Shown here one piece after another: positions 1-5,108 of a stretch of DNA of 5,108 nt; positions within the stretch are counted from its first letter, which is position 1; every line of letters begins with the position of its first letter. Made by a program: the position numbers and the translations under genes. Source of the stretch: Bacteriovoracaceae bacterium (lineage in GTDB: Bacteria; Bdellovibrionota; UBA1018); assembly GCA_023250755.1 (NCBI GenBank), contig JAHFAC010000014.1, positions 663 to 5,770 on the forward strand, read 5' to 3'. The notes beneath the pieces are model-generated. The model was not told the DNA's origin, made no database searches, and was given only the letters and a program-made list of their open reading frames with translations.

Positions 1-366
1 GAGTGGGAAAAAAATGGGCAGAGAGTCCGGATTCGGACTGGCGATCCAGGTACTCTTGTCATCGATCGGCCAAGCGCACCTGTCGTAAAAGCCAGCGATC
101 CTGTTCCAGCTGGCAATCTGAAACAAGTGCTTTCTCCATTTGTAGGCACGTTTTATCGCGCAGCTTCGCCTGATGCTGGACCCTATGTTCAGGAGGGGAG
201 TGCGGTCAAACGTGGAGATGTCCTTTGCATTGTTGAAGCCATGAAGCTTATGAACGAGATTGAATCTGAGTATTCTGGCAAAATCCAATCGATTTTGGTT
301 GAGAATGGACAACCCGTTGAGTTCGGTGAACCCCTCTTTGTCTTGGACATTATGGGTACAAAATAA
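1..366 (+). CDS. accB: AccB, biotin carboxyl carrier protein of acetyl-CoA carboxylase (5' end missing)
   Basis: AccB carries the biotin that AccC carboxylates and from which the carboxyltransferase (AccA/AccD) passes CO2 to acetyl-CoA, giving malonyl-CoA for fatty-acid synthesis in the cytoplasm. The frame is open from base 1 and gives 121 residues to the TAA at 364-366. Visible are the end of the N-terminal domain ([12 protein letters not shown]), a short Pro/Ala-containing linker (about residues 24-40) and the biotinyl domain (about 43-116). The biotinyl domain has the SPFVGTFYR strand, the ASPDAG segment matching the 'thumb' of bacterial AccB, and the biotinylation motif EAMKLMNE. The biotin-accepting lysine is window residue 82 (codon 244-246). 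By comparison with E. coli AccB, only about 20-35 N-terminal residues lie outside the window. The linker is shorter than in E. coli, and a few extra residues (IMGTK) follow the usual end. A GTG at 127 is in frame but would discard conserved sequence, so it is not the start. accC follows after 17 bases. Confidence 0.96.
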   Translation, partial: EWEKNGQRVRIRTGDPGTLVIDRPSAPVVKASDPVPAGNLKQVLSPFVGTFYRAASPDAGPYVQEGSAVKRGDVLCIVEAMKLMNEIESEYSGKIQSILVENGQPVEFGEPLFVLDIMGTK

Positions 367-374
367 AACGAATT

Positions 375-381
375 ACGAGGA
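375..381 (+). promoter_or_regulatory. Ribosome binding site of accC, closely spaced
   Basis: ACGAGGA in the 17-base accB-accC gap is the only Shine-Dalgarno-like sequence before accC. GAGGA ends two bases before the ATG at 384, closer than the usual 5-9 bases. The start itself is well supported, because the conserved biotin carboxylase N-terminus (VLIANRGEIALR) begins at residue 8 and no other in-frame start fits better. The tight spacing may lower initiation, or accC may rely partly on ribosomes finishing accB; both points are inference. Confidence 0.5.
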
Positions 382-383
382 AT

Positions 384-1739
384 ATGCCTCCACTCTTTCG
401 CAAGGTTCTTATCGCTAACCGTGGAGAAATCGCGCTCCGCGTGATCCGGGCTTGCCGAGAACTCGGTATTTCTACCGTAGCGGTTTATTCAACCGCAGAT
501 GAACACTCACTCCACGTCAAGCTTGCCGACGAGGCTGTTTGCATTGGCCCTGCTCAAGCAAAGCTCAGTTACCTCAATATTGCGAGCATTCTTACGGCAG
601 CGGATATCACAGGCGCTGATGCGATCCATCCGGGCTATGGTTTTCTTTCTGAAAATTCCGAATTTGCGCGTCTTTGTGGTGAGTGCAAGATCACCTTTAT
701 CGGCCCGAGTGCGGCAAATATCGAAGCGATGGGAGAAAAGACCAAAGCTCGAGAGATTGCCAAAAATTCGGGAGTGCCACTTTTTCCTGGAACCGAAGGG
801 GTGACCTCTGGAGTGGATCACGCGCTCGAAGAAGCTCAGAAGATTGGTTATCCGGTGATTTTAAAGGCCGCGGCGGGTGGGGGAGGCCGCGGGATCCATG
901 TTGTTTACAATCCTCAGCAGCTTAAATTGATCTATGATCGCGCTGGAACTGAAGCTCGCGCCGCCTTCGGCAATGGGTCTCTTTATCTTGAGAAATACTG
1001 CGAGCATCCCAGGCACGTTGAGATCCAAGTCCTTTGCGACAAACAAGGAAACCGTATTTTCCTGGGCGAAAGGGATTGCACGATCCAACGTCGGCATCAA
1101 AAACTCCTTGAAGAAAGTCCCAGCCCCATTTTGGATCTAAAACTGCGTGAAGAAATGGGACAAGCGGCACTTCGTCTTTGCACCGCCGTGAATTATGAAA
1201 ACGTGGGCACGGTAGAATTCTTAGTTGATGAGAAGAAACGCTTTTACTTCATGGAAATGAACACCCGGCTCCAGGTCGAACATCCCGTGACTGAGATGGT
1301 CACGGGTTTTGATCTGGTCAAAGAGCAGATTCGGATGGCAGCAGGAAAAAAACTTGCAATCAAGCAATCTCAAATCGAAATCCGTTCCCATGCAATTGAG
1401 TGTCGGATTAATGCCGAGGATCCGGAGCGCTTTACGCCGTCTCCTGGCAAAATCACGGCATTGCATGTACCGGGAGGCTTTGGGGTTCGCGTTGACTCTT
1501 TTGTTTATGACCAATACAAAGTCGTTCCCTTTTACGACTCAATGATCGCAAAACTGATCGTACATGCCCCGACGCGCGCTGACGCGATTGCGAAAATGCG
1601 CCAAGCTCTTGACGAATATGTGGTTGAGGGAATTCAGACGAATATTTCTTTCCATAAGAAGATATTAGCAAGCAAGAAGTTCAAAGACTCCGATTATGAC
1701 ACCCATTTTTTGGAGGAGTTTCTACCCAAATACGAGTAA
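384..1739 (+). CDS. accC: AccC, biotin carboxylase subunit of acetyl-CoA carboxylase
   Basis: AccC uses ATP and bicarbonate to carboxylate the biotin on AccB, the first half-reaction of acetyl-CoA carboxylase. The 451-residue product is complete and of usual family length (E. coli 449). In order it shows the N-terminal biotin carboxylase domain with IANRGEIALR (10-19) and HPGYGFLSEN (82-91), then the ATP-grasp domain with Lys119, Lys161 and the glycine-rich loop GGGGRG (165-170). ERDCTIQRRHQK (229-240) follows, ending in Lys240, then Glu278, and the signature EMNTRLQVEHPVTE (291-304), which contains the metal-binding Glu291, catalytic Arg295 and Glu299. The C-terminal domain starts near SHAIECRINAEDP (335-347), where Arg341 matches E. 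coli Arg338. All expected catalytic residues are present, so the enzyme should be active. Homologous biotin carboxylase domains occur in propionyl-CoA and pyruvate carboxylases, but the length and the adjacent stand-alone accB favour acetyl-CoA carboxylase. The TPR gene follows after 12 bases. Confidence 0.98.
   Translation: MPPLFRKVLIANRGEIALRVIRACRELGISTVAVYSTADEHSLHVKLADEAVCIGPAQAKLSYLNIASILTAADITGADAIHPGYGFLSENSEFARLCGECKITFIGPSAANIEAMGEKTKAREIAKNSGVPLFPGTEGVTSGVDHALEEAQKIGYPVILKAAAGGGGRGIHVVYNPQQLKLIYDRAGTEARAAFGNGSLYLEKYCEHPRHVEIQVLCDKQGNRIFLGERDCTIQRRHQKLLEESPSPILDLKLREEMGQAALRLCTAVNYENVGTVEFLVDEKKRFYFMEMNTRLQVEHPVTEMVTGFDLVKEQIRMAAGKKLAIKQSQIEIRSHAIECRINAEDPERFTPSPGKITALHVPGGFGVRVDSFVYDQYKVVPFYDSMIAKLIVHAPTRADAIAKMRQALDEYVVEGIQTNISFHKKILASKKFKDSDYDTHFLEEFLPKYE
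1284..1306 (+). repeat. Perfect 8-bp inverted repeat inside accC, followed by TTTT
   Basis: CCCGTGAC (1284-1291) and GTCACGGG (1299-1306) are exact reverse complements separated by a 7-base loop, and TTTT follows at 1307-1310. The shape resembles a weak intrinsic terminator lying in the sense direction within accC. The bases encode the conserved residues PVTEMVTG, whose repeated Val-Thr explains part of the symmetry. The U-run is short, so strong termination is unlikely. Its presence is certain; any function is unproven. Confidence 0.5.
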
Positions 1740-1751
1740 AATCGAAGATCT

Positions 1752-2567
1752 ATGAAGGATGAAGGCGAGAACACCCAAGTCGATCTGGGTGAGGATTTGC
1801 TGGAAAAAACCGCTCTTCTCTCGGTGGATTTGACATCAGTGAGCCTTCAGGTGCCAGAAGAAGCCCAAGATTTACTTGAGACAGCGCGGATTTTGGCATC
1901 CGAAGGCCTCATCGAGGAGGCCAAGAAGACACTTCGCCAAATTTTGAGAAAAGATCCTCAGCATTCACTTGCTCGAAAACAGATGGAAGAAATCCAACGA
2001 AAGGAACTGGAGCATCTTCTAGCGGAGGCGCCATTTCAAGAGTTGATTCCAAAAGAGGGGAATTCAGACCTAAGCGTTGAAGAGGTGATCCGAGATCTCG
2101 ATCACGATCTTGGCCTTGGTCTCTTCTCTGAAGTGAAAGCCATGGAGGAATTTGCCGAACAACTGGATCGTGAGTTTGCAGTGCTTTCAACGCAGGATCG
2201 CTTGGATCTTGGTGTTGCATTTCAAGAAATGGGTTTACACTCGGTTGCCGCTAGACAATTTCAAGCAGCAGAGAATGATCCCGCCTCTTATTTGTCCGCA
2301 ACTTATCTCTTGGCCAATAATCTGATCGAGGCTGATCGTGCTTTTGATGCGGTGATTCGGATTGAGCCACTCTTGAGGGATGCTGACCTTAGCCCAGGAG
2401 ATAGGCAAAATTTCATGTACTTAATGGGGCTCGCACAAGAGCGATTGGGCAAGAGGGATGCAGCGATTCGGTGGTATCGTGAAGTTCTCACTGTTCAGAC
2501 AGGGTATCGGGATACGGAGAGTCGATTGAGTGTTCTGATCGGACGCCCTCCTAAGGTAAACCCCTGA
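1752..2567 (+). CDS. Tetratricopeptide-repeat protein of unknown function
   Basis: The 271-residue product is acidic and mostly helical. It has no signal peptide or membrane segment, so it is probably cytoplasmic. One TPR-like helix pair lies at about 37-70 (DLLETARILASEGLIEEAKK, then LRKDP). A second group spans about 149-262: DLGVAFQEMGLHSVAARQFQ (152-171), a helical pair around 180-208, and LMGLAQERLGKRDAAIRWYR (224-243) with the typical Gly/Ala/Ala TPR spacing. It ends in GYRDTESRLSVLIG, a capping segment often seen after the last TPR. The middle (about 76-140) is charged, probably helical and perhaps coiled coil. TPRs are protein-binding scaffolds, and the sequence shows no enzymatic motif. 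The ATG at 1752 is chosen as the first start after accC; its ribosome binding site is weak (GAAG at 1744-1747), which may mean coupling to accC translation. It lies between accC and the AsmA-like gene, one base before the latter, so it may serve the AsmA-like protein or carboxylase assembly; neither role is shown. Confidence 0.85.
   Translation: MKDEGENTQVDLGEDLLEKTALLSVDLTSVSLQVPEEAQDLLETARILASEGLIEEAKKTLRQILRKDPQHSLARKQMEEIQRKELEHLLAEAPFQELIPKEGNSDLSVEEVIRDLDHDLGLGLFSEVKAMEEFAEQLDREFAVLSTQDRLDLGVAFQEMGLHSVAARQFQAAENDPASYLSATYLLANNLIEADRAFDAVIRIEPLLRDADLSPGDRQNFMYLMGLAQERLGKRDAAIRWYREVLTVQTGYRDTESRLSVLIGRPPKVNP
2552..2556 (+). promoter_or_regulatory. Possible ribosome binding site of the AsmA-like gene, inside the TPR gene
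   Basis: TAAGG lies in the last codons of the TPR gene, 12 bases before the ATG at 2569, which is longer than the usual spacing. The upstream stop TGA (2565-2567) is one base from that ATG, so ribosomes ending the TPR gene could restart directly. The start is supported by the membrane anchor that begins at about residue 6. Confidence 0.4.
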
Positions 2568-2568
2568 A

Positions 2569-5108
2569 ATGCGTTGGCGTCCGATTTGGATCTTCATTGC
2601 TGTGATTGGGGTGTCAGTAGGAGGTATGGTTTGGCTGATCCAGAGCTCTTATTTTGCCCATATTGCAAAGCGAGTGGTCGCAAAGTACATTCCTGTCGAA
2701 CTTGGAATTGAGGGTGATTTTTCTGGGCTGGCGATCAAGCTTTTTCCTCCCGGAATTTCTATTCAACAACCCAGTATTCGACTCAAAGAAAAAAATGCCC
2801 TTGGCTTGCCTTCTGACGCGACCGTGAACGCAAAGAGGGTGGATCTGATCTTTCGTCCGCTGCAAATGTTCTCCGGCAATATTCGCATCTACCGGGTTTC
2901 GTTAGTGAATGGCGAAGTTCACATGGCATTTCCAAAAGGATTTTTCTCAAAGAAAAATTTCCATAAATCAAATGGACTTAAAATCCGTTGGGAACAGCTT
3001 TTTAGGATTCGAGCGGATGGAATTCATCTTGAAGATATACGACTTGATCTGAATTTTGCAGATCTGGACAGCTCGGTTAATTTAGTCTCCCGGAGTGTAG
3101 ATGTCGATCATTTCATACAAGGGGGTGAGGACGGATATGAAATCGCACTTGAGCTTTCTGATATTCGGAGCAAATTCCCGACCGCTTGGCCAGGGGGATG
3201 GCCAACGGGTTTGAAAATCCCAAAATTCAGTGAAGTAGTCGATAATTTAAATGTACGGGCCAGAATGACTGAGCAAGGACTTAGGGTTCAAGATTTAAAA
3301 ATTTTATCAGGAGGGATTGCGGGTGAGCTCTCAGGCGCGATCAAGGGAAATTTTTTGAGTCCCAAGGGCCTTCTGGCTGATCTTAAGCTCCAGCTGAAGG
3401 GTGAACTCTCGACTCTCTTGCATCAGTTATTGTCTCCCGGCAAGGCCGCAGAGTCGCCTCATGGGAAACTGGTTTTTATCGGAAATCTCAAGGGAGATCT
3501 CGAGCGACCACTCGAAACATTCAAGACAGAGGGTTCGGTTCTCATCGAGGACTTTACTTATCGAGGATGGGGTGTCGATCGAATCGGTGCCGAGGGAGTT
3601 TGGGTTGCCTCTCCCAATGGAGGGGTGGTTTCCATTGAAAAAGCCTCACTCTTAGCTCGTGAGTTTGAGCGTATTGGAGGAAGTCAGCCGGGTTGGGGAG
3701 GCCAGATTAGCGTCGCAGCTTTTAAGTTTCGTCCTGGGTTTCAAGATGAAATCAGCTTGTCCTTGCATTTGGAGCGAGCGCATATCCATTGGTTGGCTGC
3801 TCCTGCGTTTAAAAAAATTTACCCCTTAGATTTTCGTGTTAACGGGCCTGTTGATCTTTTTTTTAAGCCGAGTAGACCAGAAAAAGGACCATGGAGTGTT
3901 CAGGCGAAGCTACAACTCAAGATAGATCGTCTCCAGCTCGACAACCAGAGTTGGGGAAAGCAAAAACAACTCAAGAAGGTTCTTTCAGTTCCCGAGGTTT
4001 CAATGGATGGAGCCGTGACGGTGGGTCCCGATGGGATTCAGGTTGGAGATGAGCCTGGGGCACTTGCGCTTACTTTGTTAAAAGCACCATCAAAGTCCAA
4101 ATTTAAAATTACCGGTGATGTAGATTTTGACAAGGGTTTTGATCTTCATGCCATAGGACCAATCAATCTTTCAGAAATTGGGCAGTTAGCCGAGACTGAC
4201 ATCCGGGGTGAGGGCACCCTTTCTACCCACGTGCATGGGCCTGTGTCTCAAGTGGTCATTGATTTCGACGTGAATTTAAAAGATGCCTATTACGTCAAAC
4301 TTCGGCTCGGGGATTTAAAGGGCCGAATGACCTGGGAGGATGATCCGCAATTCTTTTGGATCCGCAATGTTTTAGCGACTCGTGGAGATACGTCTTATAC
4401 CGTTGATGGAAAGTTGGATTTGGGTGCGATTGATAAAATTTCGCTTGGGGTTCAGCTTTCAAAAGGAAAAATCCAGGATTTTATCAGTGTCTTTGATGAT
4501 TTGACGAATGATCTTTGGTGGTTTCCGAAGAGCGTTCGTGGAGACATGGAGGCTGATATTAGGGTCGAAGGGGGGATTTCACTCAAGGAACTCGATATCA
4601 TCGGGAGAATGAGCGGCACGAATTGGGATTATTTTGGTGAACGCTTTAAGAGCGTAGTATTTAAGGGCGGCTATGATCGAGGCAAATATTTTTTAGATTC
4701 TGGGCGCGCCATCAAGAGAACAGGTTCGATTTCTGGGCGCATTTCACTTGATGCAGACAGTAACTTTGACTGGGAGCTTCGGACTGATGAAGTGATGCTA
4801 GGTGAACTTGATCATATCGCGAGGCTCGATGTTCCCATTCGCGCAAAACTTAAAGCTTCAAGTCAGGGACGTGGAAAATTTGGGCGCATTGAATCCAAGA
4901 CCCGAGCTTCACTGACTGAAGTCGTAGTCCGAGGGGTTCGGATGTCACCCAGTGAGCTTCTCATCAGCAGTTCTGAAGGCGTTAGTGTTTTTCATAGCAG
5001 CATTTTTGAAGGGCAAGGGATGCTTGATCTGAGTTATGATACTCATGCCGGAGCCCGCTCCTGGATTCGCGGGTCGCTCAAGCATCTCGATTTTTCGCCT
5101 TTCTTGCT
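2569..5108 (+). CDS. Large AsmA/TamB-like inner-membrane-anchored periplasmic protein (3' end missing)
   Basis: The frame stays open from the ATG at 2569 to the window edge, giving 846 complete codons with no stop, so the full protein is longer. It begins MRWRP followed by one hydrophobic segment (about 6-24, WIFIAVIGVSVGGMVWLI), a signal anchor leaving the rest in the periplasm. Residues 30-120 have the AsmA-family entry pattern: a helix (AHIAKRVVAKYIP), a strand pair, then NAKRVDLIFRPLQMFSGNIR and VSLVNGEV. The rest is alternating hydrophobic/polar strand sequence with few cysteines and no catalytic motif. Similar blocks recur at about 298-364, 544-619, 657-729 and 755-824. AsmA, TamB and YhdP relatives form long grooved beta structures bridging inner and outer membranes, and are implicated in phospholipid transport or outer-membrane protein assembly. 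Which subfamily this is cannot be told without the C-terminus; TamB would end in a DUF490 domain. GspN-type proteins share the N-terminal fold but are much shorter. Its link to accBC is by gene order only. Confidence 0.75.
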   Translation, partial: MRWRPIWIFIAVIGVSVGGMVWLIQSSYFAHIAKRVVAKYIPVELGIEGDFSGLAIKLFPPGISIQQPSIRLKEKNALGLPSDATVNAKRVDLIFRPLQMFSGNIRIYRVSLVNGEVHMAFPKGFFSKKNFHKSNGLKIRWEQLFRIRADGIHLEDIRLDLNFADLDSSVNLVSRSVDVDHFIQGGEDGYEIALELSDIRSKFPTAWPGGWPTGLKIPKFSEVVDNLNVRARMTEQGLRVQDLKILSGGIAGELSGAIKGNFLSPKGLLADLKLQLKGELSTLLHQLLSPGKAAESPHGKLVFIGNLKGDLERPLETFKTEGSVLIEDFTYRGWGVDRIGAEGVWVASPNGGVVSIEKASLLAREFERIGGSQPGWGGQISVAAFKFRPGFQDEISLSLHLERAHIHWLAAPAFKKIYPLDFRVNGPVDLFFKPSRPEKGPWSVQAKLQLKIDRLQLDNQSWGKQKQLKKVLSVPEVSMDGAVTVGPDGIQVGDEPGALALTLLKAPSKSKFKITGDVDFDKGFDLHAIGPINLSEIGQLAETDIRGEGTLSTHVHGPVSQVVIDFDVNLKDAYYVKLRLGDLKGRMTWEDDPQFFWIRNVLATRGDTSYTVDGKLDLGAIDKISLGVQLSKGKIQDFISVFDDLTNDLWWFPKSVRGDMEADIRVEGGISLKELDIIGRMSGTNWDYFGERFKSVVFKGGYDRGKYFLDSGRAIKRTGSISGRISLDADSNFDWELRTDEVMLGELDHIARLDVPIRAKLKASSQGRGKFGRIESKTRASLTEVVVRGVRMSPSELLISSSEGVSVFHSSIFEGQGMLDLSYDTHAGARSWIRGSLKHLDFSPFL
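2584..2640 (+). other. N-terminal membrane anchor of the AsmA-like protein
   Basis: Codons 6-24 encode an uninterrupted hydrophobic stretch of about 19 residues after the positively charged MRWRP. By the positive-inside rule the N-terminus is cytoplasmic and the bulk periplasmic. There is no lipobox, and no clear signal-peptidase site follows the segment, so it should stay as an uncleaved anchor, as in AsmA and TamB. Confidence 0.75.
3460..3660 (+). repeat. Protein-level repeat unit A of the AsmA-like protein
   Basis: Residues 298-364 read as a unit: a GKLVFIGNLKGDL strand pair, then a strand with IEDFTYRGWGVDRIGAEG, then strands ending in VSIEKASLL. The order (Gly-rich strand, short turn, strand, aromatic/Gly turn, two further strands) recurs in units B-D. 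The similarity is one of pattern, not of DNA. Confidence 0.4.
4198..4425 (+). repeat. Protein-level repeat unit B of the AsmA-like protein
   Basis: Residues 544-619 begin DIRGEGTLSTHVHGPV and continue FDVNLKDAYYVKLRLGDLKG, then an aromatic strand and VDGKLDLG. This is the clearest copy, and it matches the AsmA/TamB style in which a 'G-x-L-x-x-x-V-x-G' strand is followed by a strand containing 'L-x-D-A-x-Y'. Confidence 0.45.
4537..4755 (+). repeat. Protein-level repeat unit C of the AsmA-like protein
   Basis: Residues 657-729 begin RGDMEADIRVEGGISL and continue with IIGRMSGTNWDYFGERFKS, a GGYDRGKYFLDSG hairpin and GSISGRISLD. The layout parallels unit B: an opening RG strand, an aromatic turn before a Gly, and a closing G-x-I/L strand. 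Confidence 0.45.
4831..5040 (+). repeat. Protein-level repeat unit D of the AsmA-like protein
   Basis: Residues 755-824 begin VPIRAKLKASSQGRGKFGRI and continue with TRASLTEVVVRGVRMSPSEL, a strand with VSVFHSSIFEG, then GMLDLSYD. The strand order follows units A-C but the sequence match is weak. The protein continues in the same style past the window edge. Confidence 0.35.

Noticed and set aside
127..129. GTG as a possible start of accB
   Set aside because: The same frame is open and conserved upstream to base 1 ([12 protein letters not shown] matches the AccB N-terminal domain), so the gene starts outside the window.
507..821. Open frame of 104 codons on the minus strand within accC
   Set aside because: It lies wholly inside the strongly conserved accC frame and its product has no recognisable domain; it is a shadow of the real gene.
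868..892. GC-rich 7-bp hairpin CCGCGGC/GCCGCGG with a G-rich loop in accC
   Set aside because: It codes for the obligatory glycine-rich ATP-binding loop, so Gly and Ala codons force this composition; no T-run follows.
499..925. Other plus-strand frames of 80-101 codons overlapping accC
   Set aside because: They overlap conserved accC sequence in the wrong phase, and their products are rich in Arg/Ser with no family resemblance.
1740..1751. Promoter or terminator between accC and the TPR gene
   Set aside because: The gap is only 12 bases, with no hairpin or T-run and no convincing -35/-10 pair just upstream.
1909..2220. Minus-strand open frame of 103 codons opposite the TPR gene
   Set aside because: The plus-strand frame has clear TPR periodicity and fits the operon; the opposite frame has no such signal.
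2614..2971. Two minus-strand frames over the start of the AsmA-like gene
   Set aside because: The plus strand is open without a stop from 2569 to 5108 and encodes a coherent anchor and beta-rich protein, so these are shadows.
3401..3655. Plus-strand 84-codon frame inside the AsmA-like gene
   Set aside because: It is out of phase with the long open frame and shows no domain or plausible ribosome binding site.

Overview
The window is a stretch of ordinary Gram-negative chromosome carrying four genes, all on the + strand, packed head to tail with gaps of 17, 12 and 1 bases. Both ends cut through a gene. There is no RNA gene, mobile element, CRISPR array or long non-coding stretch, and no convincing promoter or terminator between genes. 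The arrangement looks like the middle of one operon.

Layout: (1) 1-366, the 3' part of accB, the biotin carboxyl carrier protein of acetyl-CoA carboxylase. (2) 384-1739, complete accC, biotin carboxylase. (3) 1752-2567, a 271-residue tetratricopeptide-repeat (TPR) protein with no signal peptide and no function I recognise. (4) 2569-5108, a very large open frame running off the right edge (846 complete codons visible). It has one N-terminal membrane anchor followed by beta-strand-rich, repetitive sequence of the AsmA/TamB/YhdP type.

How the genes may work together: AccB and AccC carry out the first half-reaction of acetyl-CoA carboxylase, the committed step of fatty-acid synthesis. The last gene belongs by its features to a family of inner-membrane-anchored periplasmic proteins implicated in moving phospholipids to, or assembling proteins in, the outer membrane. 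A unit joining fatty-acid commitment to an envelope lipid-transfer-like protein is biologically sensible, but the functional coupling is inference from gene order. accA and accD, for the carboxyltransferase half, are not in the window.

Organism: the AsmA-type protein implies an outer membrane. Moderate GC by eye, the accB-accC pair, and a TPR gene plus a giant AsmA-like gene in the same unit would fit a Bdellovibrionota or other delta-proteobacteria-like lineage. This is a weak inference and the sequence does not prove it. I found no clear sign of a new biological system. The points most worth following are the unclassified TPR/AsmA pair behind accBC, the internal repeats of the AsmA-like protein, and a terminator-like hairpin inside accC.
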